Shown piece after piece: positions 54,338-61,649 of a stretch of DNA of 64,000 bases (the stretch's first letter is position 1; each line of letters starts with the position of its first letter). This stretch comes from an uncultured Paracoccaceae bacterium (GTDB lineage: Bacteria > Pseudomonadota > Alphaproteobacteria > Rhodobacterales > Rhodobacteraceae). Location: positions 1 through 64,000 of the forward strand of contig CAKZTM010000037.1 in NCBI GenBank assembly GCA_937920555.1, read 5' to 3'. Under the pieces are notes generated by a model. That model was not told where the DNA came from. It was given only the letters and a program-made list of their open reading frames with translations, and did no database searches. A program made the translations under genes and the position numbers.

Positions 54338-55444
54338 ATGCCGGAACTTTCGATTTCACATCGCACAAGATCCACCCCGTTTACCGACCGTGTGACGGCG
54401 GCCGGAGTGAAGGCATACACGGTTTATAACCACATGTTATTGCCCACCGTGTTCCGCTCGCTGACGGAAGATTACCACCACCTGAAATCCGCCGTTCAGC
54501 TTTGGGACGTCTCCTGCGAACGCCAGGTTGAAATCACAGGCCCGGACGCCGCCCGCCTGGCCCAACTGATGACCCCGCGCGATCTAAGCAAACAACGCAT
54601 CGGCCAATGCCTTTATACGCCCACCTGCGACATACGCGGCCACGTCCTCAATGATCCCGTCACCATCAAGATCGCAGAGGACCGCTATTGGGTCTCCATT
54701 GCCGACAGCGATATTATTCTGTTTGCCCGCGGGCTTGCCGCCGGGATGGGGTTGGACGTGCAGATTGTAGAGCCCGATATCTACCCGCTCGCCGTGCAAG
54801 GCCCCAAAGCCGAAGACCTGATGGCGCGGGTATTTGGCGACACCATCCGCGAGACGAAATTCTTTGGCACCCAAACCCATTGGTTTGGCGGGTTGGAGCA
54901 TCTGATCGCCCGCTCGGGCTATTCCGGCCAAGGCGGGTTTGAGATTTATACCAACGGAGCCGCCGCCTGCCCCGCCCTTTGGGACACGCTGATGGAAGCG
55001 GGCCGCGATCTGGATGTACATGCCGGCTGCCCGAACCTGATCGAGCGTGTGGAAGCCGGGCTTTTATCCTACGGCAACGACATCACCGCCAGACACACGC
55101 TCCATGAAACCGGCCTCGCGCGCTTTTGCAAAACCATCTCACCCGATTGTATTGCAGCGCCCCGACTGAACCAGATGCCCGAGCCTGAACGCCAGTTGCG
55201 CTATCTCAGCCTTGATGGCGCGCCCATGAAGCCGATCACCCGCCCGGTGCCGCTGCACTGCGAAGGGCAACCGGCAGGCCAGATCAGTACCGCCATTTGG
55301 TCGCCGGATTACGGCACAAATATTGCCATCGGCATGGTCAGCGCCGAGATAACTTCGGCCACCGACAAGATCGTCACCGCCGATGACCGCGTGACCACTA
55401 TCTTGAACGGCCCGATCGTCACCGCCCGCTCACAAGCGGCCTGA
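54338..55444 (+). CDS. dmdA: Dimethylsulfoniopropionate demethylase
   Basis: 368 residues, the normal length of DmdA. GcvT fold (THF-binding aminomethyltransferase-like). DmdA-specific stretches: 'RTRSTPFTDRVTAAGVKAYT', 'VYNHMLLPTVF', 'DVSCERQVEITGPDAARLAQ', 'PLAVQGPKAEDLMARVFGD', 'RSGYSGQGGFEIYTNG' and 'GCPNLIERVEAGLLSYGND'. It transfers a methyl group from DMSP to tetrahydrofolate, giving methylmercaptopropionate and 5-methyl-THF, in the cytoplasm. AAGGAG precedes ATG. dmdB, dmdC, dmdD, acuI and dddP-type genes are not here. It may also be co-regulated with the upstream TSUP gene. GcvT itself is an alternative but the motifs favour DmdA. Confidence 0.93.
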   Translation: MPELSISHRTRSTPFTDRVTAAGVKAYTVYNHMLLPTVFRSLTEDYHHLKSAVQLWDVSCERQVEITGPDAARLAQLMTPRDLSKQRIGQCLYTPTCDIRGHVLNDPVTIKIAEDRYWVSIADSDIILFARGLAAGMGLDVQIVEPDIYPLAVQGPKAEDLMARVFGDTIRETKFFGTQTHWFGGLEHLIARSGYSGQGGFEIYTNGAAACPALWDTLMEAGRDLDVHAGCPNLIERVEAGLLSYGNDITARHTLHETGLARFCKTISPDCIAAPRLNQMPEPERQLRYLSLDGAPMKPITRPVPLHCEGQPAGQISTAIWSPDYGTNIAIGMVSAEITSATDKIVTADDRVTTILNGPIVTARSQAA

Positions 55445-55448
55445 GCCG

Positions 55449-56051
55449 CTAAAAAGAGCTGCCGGGCTCTTTGAGAAAGGCGATTTCCTCAGGTGTGCTT
55501 GCGCGGCCCAATATCTCGTTGCGATGCGGGAAACGTCCAAACCGCTCAATAATCACCAAATGCCTGACGCCGTAATCATGGTTGCTCTTGGCGGCATCTT
55601 TGGCCTCTTGAGATTGCGCCATCTCCATTTCCCGGTGAAACAGATGCACACATAACCGCTGGAGCGCCACGTTCTCCGCATGCATCAAGGGCATGTACTG
55701 AAACATGCGCTCCACATACCCGTCATAATGGGTGTCCGAGATCGCAGCCAAAAGTGCCAGCTCCGCGCCCAGATCATCTTGCGCAAACATCAGCGCACTG
55801 CCCCTGTGCATGTTTCGCGACATTTGATCCACCAAAATGATATGCGCCAAGCGACCCTCTTTGGTCATGCGCCAATCGGCCAGATCACCGCGCGCAGATG
55901 CCTCCAATGCAGCCCCGAAACGCGTCTTGATCTCAGCGTCCACATCCGGGTTCTTTTTCCACCACATAGCCGAATTATCGGCAGGGTAAGTGGCGCCATA
56001 GGGGCCAAACCAGTACTCCAAGATATCTTTGGGCTGGGTCATTGCATTCAT
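55449..56051 (-). CDS. DUF924 family protein
   Basis: 200 residues from ATG 56051, after AAAGGG; ATG 56042 is an alternative and the frame is open to 56132. Helical TPR-like protein with the family motifs 'ILEYWFGPYGATYP' at the start, 'HIILVDQMSRNMHRGSALMF' (family core), 'RMFQYMPLMHAEN' and 'HLVIIERFGRFPHRNEIL' near the end. DUF924 proteins are widespread in proteobacteria and eukaryotes and have no assigned function. It is convergent with dmdA (4 bases apart) and divergent from the GT-C-like gene. Confidence 0.9.
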   Translation of the reverse strand: MNAMTQPKDILEYWFGPYGATYPADNSAMWWKKNPDVDAEIKTRFGAALEASARGDLADWRMTKEGRLAHIILVDQMSRNMHRGSALMFAQDDLGAELALLAAISDTHYDGYVERMFQYMPLMHAENVALQRLCVHLFHREMEMAQSQEAKDAAKSNHDYGVRHLVIIERFGRFPHRNEILGRASTPEEIAFLKEPGSSF

Positions 56052-56148
56052 CCCTTTCTTTACTTTCCAATACCCAAACCCATCGCTAAGGATTACGCAA
56101 CCACGATGCGCCTCGGGCGTGAAGGCCGTCAAACTTGAAGGACCCTTG

Positions 56149-57651
56149 ATGCCCAGACTACTAACCGCAAGCCTTGTTGCTGTATTTGCGCTGTTTGTGC
56201 TCTTCGGGCTTGGCCTTGCCCAGTGGCAATATCTGGGCGACCCGCCGCTTTTGAACTATGCAGCTTGGCTGATGGTCGAGAAGGGCGCCATGCCCTATCG
56301 CGACTTTTTTGAAACCTCCATGCCCGGCACATTTATCGTCCACGGCGCTGTGGTGGCGCTGGGCTTGGACGCAAACGTGCCCTTCATCGCGCTTGGCTTG
56401 GCACTCTACGCGGGTTTGAGCCTCGCGGGCGCGCGCATCCTGAGCCGCGCCGACATCCCCAGCGGGCTGATATTCGCGCTCTTGTACATGGCCGTGATGC
56501 TCTCATTCGGCGCAGAGGCCCTATTCCAGCGCGAGCTGATCGGAACCGCCGCCGTGGCAGCGGCCATTGTCATCGGGCTTCGCGGGCCGCACATGATCGC
56601 GCTCGGCATCCTCTTTGGACTGGCCGCTTTGATAAAGCCGCAACTGGCCTTCACCGCGCCGATTGTGGCTCTGGCCACCTGCGGCCTGCACCGCGCACCG
56701 CTTCTGCGCAGCATCGCAGCCTCGCTCCTTGGCTTTGCGGCGCCGCTGGTTGCAACCGGTCTGTGGCTCTGGACCAATGACGCTTTGCCGCAATTCATGG
56801 CCTTGGTGCAGGACTATCTGCCCCTCCATATCCAGCAAACGACCTATCACGTCTTTCTCGAACCCACCGACCGGATGAAATATCTGGGCAAGGAGGCCGC
56901 CCGTTTTGGCGGCTTTTGGGTGCTTGTGGCGGGCCCCGCCCTTTTGACGCTCCTGCAATGGATCAAACGGGCTGAGGTGAGCCGCACCCAACATATCATC
57001 TTGGGCATGCTGACCGTAATTGCCGCCGCCTATAGTCTGATCCCGATTTTGGCCGGACAGTTTTGGAATTATCACTATTTTCCGTTCATCTTCTTTGCCG
57101 CGCTATGTGCCTGCGCCTGCCTTTTGTTTTCCTCCGCGCAGTTCAGCACAAGCATTCGCACCATCGCGGTGCTGGGTGCCTTTGGTGTGCCGCTGATACA
57201 AACCGCACTGCTCTTTGATCCGCAATTGGTCGCGAAAAACAACCGCGACATGAAAGTCATTGCCAAGATGGAAACCGCGCTGGACCGCTGGTTGCCCGAA
57301 GGGGGCCGGGTCCAGCCCATCGACTGGACCAAAGGTGCCATCCACGCCATGCTGCGCGCCCAAGCCGATCTGGCGACGCCGTTTTTCTATGATTACCACT
57401 TTCACCACCACCAAGGCAGCGAGACCATAGCCGGGCTGCGCGCCCGCTTCCTAACCGATCTGAGCCGCGCCGCACCTGAGGTGATTTTGGTCGTCCCCAC
57501 CCGCCCGATGATGAAGGGGCTCGATGTTAACAACGATTGGCCCGCGCTGGAGCGCTACATCTCGGAAAATTACAGGATCGTCGAAAGCGCAGAGGATCAC
57601 GTAGTCCATTTGCGCAATGATCTGGAGCCTGTGGCCGCCATCAAACCCTAA
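56149..57651 (+). CDS. GT-C-like membrane glycosyltransferase-family protein
   Basis: 500 residues from ATG 56149, with GAAGGA at 56137-56142; the open frame reaches back to 56029 without support. The first periplasmic loop carries 'GDPPLLNYAAWLMVEKGAMP' and 'YRDFFETSMPGTFIVHG', the common start of bacterial GT-C proteins (Asp in place of the catalytic acidic residue, YRDF motif). About eleven hydrophobic segments follow to residue ~400, then a soluble end. A polyprenyl-phosphate sugar is the expected donor. Single gene; convergent with the unknown gene ending at 57648 (overlap of four bases). Confidence 0.65.
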   Translation: MPRLLTASLVAVFALFVLFGLGLAQWQYLGDPPLLNYAAWLMVEKGAMPYRDFFETSMPGTFIVHGAVVALGLDANVPFIALGLALYAGLSLAGARILSRADIPSGLIFALLYMAVMLSFGAEALFQRELIGTAAVAAAIVIGLRGPHMIALGILFGLAALIKPQLAFTAPIVALATCGLHRAPLLRSIAASLLGFAAPLVATGLWLWTNDALPQFMALVQDYLPLHIQQTTYHVFLEPTDRMKYLGKEAARFGGFWVLVAGPALLTLLQWIKRAEVSRTQHIILGMLTVIAAAYSLIPILAGQFWNYHYFPFIFFAALCACACLLFSSAQFSTSIRTIAVLGAFGVPLIQTALLFDPQLVAKNNRDMKVIAKMETALDRWLPEGGRVQPIDWTKGAIHAMLRAQADLATPFFYDYHFHHHQGSETIAGLRARFLTDLSRAAPEVILVVPTRPMMKGLDVNNDWPALERYISENYRIVESAEDHVVHLRNDLEPVAAIKP

Positions 57652-59072
57652 TCATTACGGATGACGCCAGCCACAGCACCGGCCACCATGGCGGTCATAA
57701 CCCATCCAATCACCTTCACCAACCACTCCAAATCATGCCACACAAGGCCCCATACACCGCGTGATGTCGAAGGCGCCCAAGCATCATCCTGCCCCAGATT
57801 GACTAAAGGCACAAAAAGATCCAGCGCATAAAGCGGCGCGCGAAACGTCTCATAATCGCGCCCGGCCCGCTTGGTGCAATCGGATGTGTCAGCGGGGGCC
57901 GCACAGGCCCAAACCGCCGCCGGATTGCGCACCGCCGCATCCGTGGCCAACTCCTGCCAAGGGGCACTCATCAATACCGGGGCCGCATTGGGTGTAAAAT
58001 CACCCTCATTCCAAACCTTTTGCGCCACCAGTGCGGTGGCGACCACAACCGGCACCGCCCAGATCAGCGACCACCAAGGCCGGTAGCCGTAGCCCACCAA
58101 CAAGCGCGACAACTGGTCCCAAATCCGGTGCAGAAACGTCCGCAACCCATTCCAAGGCCCCCGGAGTGGCGACCAAATATGAGTGCCACCTTTCCAAATA
58201 TCCTTGCGTTGCTGAACCCGCATCTTTCGCTCCATGGCCATCAACACCCGACCCCGGTCATGGCGATGCCCCATATCCCCCATCACTCGGGCCAACTGCT
58301 GATAGGGCTGCGGCTGAAACGCGTTGGACTTGTGCTTGCCCAGCCAATCCAACCGCAAACTGGCGGTGGTATCGCCGTAAACAAAGCGCCCATAGGTGAA
58401 CCCGTCCATCATCAACCGACCGTCATCAGGCCAGCTCTTTTGATCGTCAGCCAAACCCGCGACCTTCATCTCCGTCAGCCGGACCGAACCGTTTTTTACA
58501 CTCACATCGCGCCAGTAGAAGATCTCCGTCACCGAGGCATTTTGCGCCGCAAAAGCATCCCCATGCTCATTCTCGAACTCCCCGCGCACACATGAAAGCT
58601 GCCCGCCAATGGTGGCTCCACTCAAATCAACCGGGCCCAGCGCCTTAAAGCCGTCATTGAGCCACACATTGCCCTTCACACTCAGACCATGGGCAGTCAG
58701 ATGGGCAAGCCTGCTGCCGGTCAGGATCAATGCTCCTAAACTGGCATCCACCACCCGCAGCCCCTTGTCCAACCGACACTTGACCAAACCAAGCCGCCCG
58801 TGCCCGACACACATGTCCAGATCAAGACGGCCCTCTATGATCGCCCCTGTAATGGTGACACCTTTGGCATGGGGTTTGTGCTCGGCGCAGCCGCCCAACG
58901 CCAAATAACGGACCAAACCGGCACGAATAACCACATCCTTTGCATCCGCAACCGGACGCACCTCACCCAGAACAGCCTCTTGGCCCTGGCAAATTCTTTC
59001 CAAAACCGTGGCTTCGGCTGGGTTCAACGGACCCAGATCATGAATGGTTCTGGGATAAATCTCATTGGTCAT
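57648..59072 (-). CDS. Beta-solenoid/membrane protein of unknown function, paralogue A
   Basis: 474 residues. N-terminal ~220 residues repeat short strands in a pentapeptide-like solenoid manner ('KGVTITGAIIEGRLDL', 'GALILTGSRLAHL', 'VDLSGATIGGQLSC'). The middle holds the hallmark 'FQPQPYQQLARVMGDMGHR' and 'RGRVLMAMERKMR'. The C-terminal part has three membrane helices, a loop ending 'AGRDYETFRAPLYALDLFVP', 'LVNLGQDDAWAPSTSRGVWG', and a final helix ending 'VIRND'. GAAGG precedes the ATG. It is closely related to the gene at 61650. Related proteins have been labelled membrane-associated oxidoreductases, but no cofactor motif is visible, so no function is assigned. Confidence 0.7.
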   Translation of the reverse strand: MTNEIYPRTIHDLGPLNPAEATVLERICQGQEAVLGEVRPVADAKDVVIRAGLVRYLALGGCAEHKPHAKGVTITGAIIEGRLDLDMCVGHGRLGLVKCRLDKGLRVVDASLGALILTGSRLAHLTAHGLSVKGNVWLNDGFKALGPVDLSGATIGGQLSCVRGEFENEHGDAFAAQNASVTEIFYWRDVSVKNGSVRLTEMKVAGLADDQKSWPDDGRLMMDGFTYGRFVYGDTTASLRLDWLGKHKSNAFQPQPYQQLARVMGDMGHRHDRGRVLMAMERKMRVQQRKDIWKGGTHIWSPLRGPWNGLRTFLHRIWDQLSRLLVGYGYRPWWSLIWAVPVVVATALVAQKVWNEGDFTPNAAPVLMSAPWQELATDAAVRNPAAVWACAAPADTSDCTKRAGRDYETFRAPLYALDLFVPLVNLGQDDAWAPSTSRGVWGLVWHDLEWLVKVIGWVMTAMVAGAVAGVIRND

Positions 59073-59288
59073 ATGCGGCCTTCAAAAGCACTGTCAAAGC
59101 CAAGCTAACGGGGCCGCGCGCCCGCGTCCATATCTACACCCAACATCATCAAGACACATGCCCGCCGCAATTGTGTCACATTTAGAACCCCACGCAACAG
59201 CCGTTGAATATCGGCCAATTGACCCAAAGCGCTCCTGCTCCTATCCAGAACGAGTTGAATTTGTAGCGTAGTGTTTCGGGGATTTATT

Positions 59289-59999
59289 GTGAGACCAATT
59301 ACTTTCGCAGTTTTGTTTGCTGCATTCACCAACATCTTTATGACCGTCGCCGCATTTGCCGCAACAACCACATCCTTTTCAATATCCGGCTCAGGTTATT
59401 ACGCCTACAATTCCGGGTACACACTTGAAGGTGTGACCGCTCAACCGCTGTCAACACCGACACAAACTCAACATCCAACCGCATCCCTGACCATTGGGAC
59501 ACATCCGGGCGCGCCGCTACAGGTGATCAATAACCTGCCCGGAGGTGACATCACGGCCGACTATTCCATCTCAGCCTTTCTGAGCGTGGACGGCCAAACT
59601 ATCCTGAAAGACCAGTTTGCGATTGGAACAACGACCCTCAATACGCTTCTCAGTGACCCGTTTTTGGGCCAAGCTGTCAGCTTTTTGAGCAATATCCCAC
59701 TCTCGGGTACGGGGATCTTCCCCTTGGGTGGGCTGGTGCTGGGCTACGACTACACAGCCACAGCACCGCTCTTCAGCCCGTCTTCACAATTGTCGCTGAC
59801 GGCCACTATCATTGACGACCAGTTTGTCTCACTTACGTCCCTTCTGGGCACAGCATCCAATTTTGGATCATTCCAAATCGGATTGGGCTTGGAGGCGTCA
59901 AACATTCAAGCCGTGCCATTGCCCGCAGGCCTGCCACTGATGGCTGCAGCCTTGGGGCTGATGGGCATGACGGCCCGCAAACGAACCAAAATCGCGTAG
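59289..59999 (+). CDS. VPLPA-CTERM sorting domain protein
   Basis: 236 residues from GTG 59289, with GGGGA 7 bases upstream; GTG 59271 would be an alternative. Signal peptide (PITFAVLFAAFTNIFMTVA, to ~25), a Ser/Thr/Gly-rich beta-type mature region, and the C-terminal sorting signal: VPLPAGLPL, hydrophobic helix (MAAALGLMGM), then basic residues RKRTK. This is the VPLPA variant of PEP-CTERM, recognised by exosortase-type enzymes in Roseobacter-type bacteria. The exosortase is not in the window. Predicted to be exported and anchored or released at the cell surface, often with exopolysaccharide. It sits between the two solenoid paralogues. Confidence 0.85.
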   Translation: MRPITFAVLFAAFTNIFMTVAAFAATTTSFSISGSGYYAYNSGYTLEGVTAQPLSTPTQTQHPTASLTIGTHPGAPLQVINNLPGGDITADYSISAFLSVDGQTILKDQFAIGTTTLNTLLSDPFLGQAVSFLSNIPLSGTGIFPLGGLVLGYDYTATAPLFSPSSQLSLTATIIDDQFVSLTSLLGTASNFGSFQIGLGLEASNIQAVPLPAGLPLMAAALGLMGMTARKRTKIA

Positions 60000-60027
60000 C
60001 TACACAGACACACACTTGCGCGATATC

Positions 60028-60130
60028 GGCAGTATCTTGGACCGGATGAGTAAGATCCGGCGCCCGTGGGGGGAAGATACTGCCACCAAAGCAGGAGGTC
60101 GCTAGGGTCACAAAAACCCCAGCGGCCTCC
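60028..60130 (+). ncRNA. Candidate structured RNA: two stable consecutive stem-loops
   Basis: Stem 1: GGCAGTATCTT (60028-60038) with AAGATACTGCC (60074-60084), enclosing a second stem CCGGAT/ATCCGG (60042-60047, 60055-60060). Stem 2: GGAGGTCGCT (60094-60103) with AGCGGCCTCC (60121-60130; one wobble pair), with an inner GGG/CCC. It begins 29 bases past the VPLPA gene stop. No T run follows. Could be a 3' UTR element, an RNA-binding protein site, an independent small RNA or a MITE-like element. Strand is assumed. The next 145 bases hold no gene and a GCCCGG/CCGGGC hairpin at 60210-60226. Confidence 0.4.
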
Positions 60131-60274
60131 TTGCACTTTGAGGCCATGTTTTGAAGGCGAGTATGTCTTGGAGCCGCACCCTAAAAATCTGCGACGCTTT
60201 TTTGACGCGGCCCGGCCAAGCCGGGCTTGATATCGTTGCGGTCGGTATCACCCCATGTGACCCGGAACAAATGA

Positions 60275-60386
60275 CACACCCTAAAGCGTTTTGCTTTTAT
60301 CTTGAGACATAAGGCACCATCTAACCCGTTGAAATCTTTAACCTCAGAACGCTTTAGGTGGTTCTGGGTTTAAAGCCGAACGCACT
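60275..60386. repeat. Dispersed ~111-bp palindromic repeat, copy 2
   Basis: Same element as 34318-34428: shared blocks TAAAGCGTTTTGCTTT, CTTGAGACATA, ACC(C/T)(A/C)-rich middle, 'CGTTGAAA', 'CTTTAGGTG', 'GGTTTAAAGC' and 'GAACGC-CT', in the same order and spacing with one 1-base gap. Outer arms are degraded relative to copy 1. It lies upstream of the small gene at 60490 and downstream of the candidate RNA. Confidence 0.65.
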
Positions 60387-60417
60387 AGGGGGAACATGGC
60401 GGGTGTTTTCCCATTAT

Positions 60418-60433
60418 CTTACGGTGACGTAAG
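60418..60433. promoter_or_regulatory. Inverted repeat CTTACG-N4-CGTAAG upstream of the 58-residue gene
   Basis: CTTACGGTGACGTAAG has six-base exact arms around GTGA, 57 bases before ATG 60490. The TTACG-x-CGTAA symmetry recalls operators of MerR-family regulators such as LiuR. It is a candidate operator for the downstream gene; no MerR regulator is in the window. Confidence 0.4.
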
Positions 60434-60489
60434 AGTTAGGTAATAGTTGCTGACATAATCACTGAATTCCGAATACGAAAGGAATGAAC

Positions 60490-60666
60490 ATGGATAAGGG
60501 TCAAAAACCTAGCATTGTTGAGCAACTGTTCGACGCAATTGATGAAAAGAACTACACAACCGCCCGCTTCGCACTTTGCGCAGCACTGGATAAGGCCGGC
60601 CGCGACGCGGCCCATGCGGCGGCGCAACAGCGGGCACATGCAGCCCAGCTTGAGGCGCAGGCGTAA
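60490..60666 (+). CDS. Small protein of 58 residues, unknown
   Basis: ATG 60490 lies 6 bases after AAAGGA (60478-60483), a proper distance, whereas ATG 60484 directly abuts it. The product is soluble, charged and helical: 'QKPSIVEQLFDAIDEKNYTT' then 'ARFALCAALDKAGRDAAHAA' with an Ala/Gln/His-rich end that could be a short coiled coil. No recognised family. The good ribosome site, an operator-like inverted repeat upstream and codon use like the neighbours support a real gene. Convergent with the ornithine-cyclodeaminase-like gene. Confidence 0.6.
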   Translation: MDKGQKPSIVEQLFDAIDEKNYTTARFALCAALDKAGRDAAHAAAQQRAHAAQLEAQA

Positions 60667-60680
60667 CCGCCAAACCTCCC

Positions 60681-61607
60681 TCAAACTTGCGCCTTGGCGC
60701 GACGGTAGGCCAATGCTGCGACCGCCAAATCGCCAACAGCGATACCTCTGAATATGAACGCCGACGGCGCAGCGGGGTCATGGGCGGCACCGTCCACCAC
60801 CAAATCCGCCAACTCACCGGTGATCAAATCTGGCGACACCATGGGCTTGTCCATGGCCCGCTCCTGAGCCACATCATCCACGAACATGCGCCCAAAGGCA
60901 GGCTGCCCCGCATCCACCCAAGGGATGCCCAAATCCGTGATCGCCGCGAACGCACCGGGTTTCAGCCATCTTGCATCCAAAAACGGCTCCAACGCATAAT
61001 CCAGCGTGACGGATGTGACGACGATATCCGCCCCTTGCAAGCAAGCCTGCGGATCGCCCGTCTCAAACGACAGTCCCAACTCTTCGGCCACAGCACCAAT
61101 TCGCGCAATCCCCGCCGCGCCGCGCCCAACAGCCCGGACCGCGCGCAACGGGAACATCTCCGCAAATGCCCGCAAGTGGCTTTCCGCCTGCACACCGGTG
61201 CCGACCAGACCAATCACCTGTGATGCGGGGTCCGCCAGACGGGCGGCGGCCACAGCCGACAGACCCGCAGTGCGCACCGCCGTCACCCAATTGGCCCCGA
61301 TCACCGCACGCAGCTCGCCCGTTTCTGCGTCCAAAAGCATGATCGCACCATTGATCCCCGGCAAGCCTCGCGCCTTGTTGCGATCATTGACCATCACCGA
61401 TTTGACCGCGATCACGCCAGAGCCGTCCGAGGCCGAAAGGGTCGCCATCATATACCGCCCGTCCGGTGCAATGACGGACGCTTTGGGCGCCGCCGACACC
61501 TCGCCGCGACGCAGGGCCAAAAGCGTGTCCTCAATGGCCGCAATAATCTCCGCCCCGGTGATCCCAAGCCCGGCCAAAGCCGCATCATCAAGCATTAAGA
61601 CATCCAT
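60681..61607 (-). CDS. Ornithine cyclodeaminase/mu-crystallin family protein
   Basis: 308 residues, with AGGGGAGG 5 bases before ATG 61607. N-terminal substrate domain with 'KASVIAPDGRYMMATLSAS', the conserved 'VTAVRTAGLSAVAAARLA' helix, NAD-binding Rossmann 'VIGLVGTGVQAESHLRAFAE', and C-terminal 'DLGIPWVDAGQPAFGRMFVD'. The family covers ornithine cyclodeaminase, alanine or lysine dehydrogenases, ketimine reductases and others, and a precise reaction cannot be given. It runs in the same direction as the two solenoid paralogues and lies 42 bases downstream of paralogue B, which suggests co-transcription. Confidence 0.88.
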   Translation of the reverse strand: MDVLMLDDAALAGLGITGAEIIAAIEDTLLALRRGEVSAAPKASVIAPDGRYMMATLSASDGSGVIAVKSVMVNDRNKARGLPGINGAIMLLDAETGELRAVIGANWVTAVRTAGLSAVAAARLADPASQVIGLVGTGVQAESHLRAFAEMFPLRAVRAVGRGAAGIARIGAVAEELGLSFETGDPQACLQGADIVVTSVTLDYALEPFLDARWLKPGAFAAITDLGIPWVDAGQPAFGRMFVDDVAQERAMDKPMVSPDLITGELADLVVDGAAHDPAAPSAFIFRGIAVGDLAVAALAYRRAKAQV

Positions 61608-61649
61608 AAAAACCTCCCCTTGGCATGGTCGAGCGCTCGTGGCGCGCCC

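Noticed and set aside
60210-60226. GCCCGG-N5-CCGGGC hairpin as a terminator
   Set aside because: No T run follows on either strand, so it is not called as a terminator.
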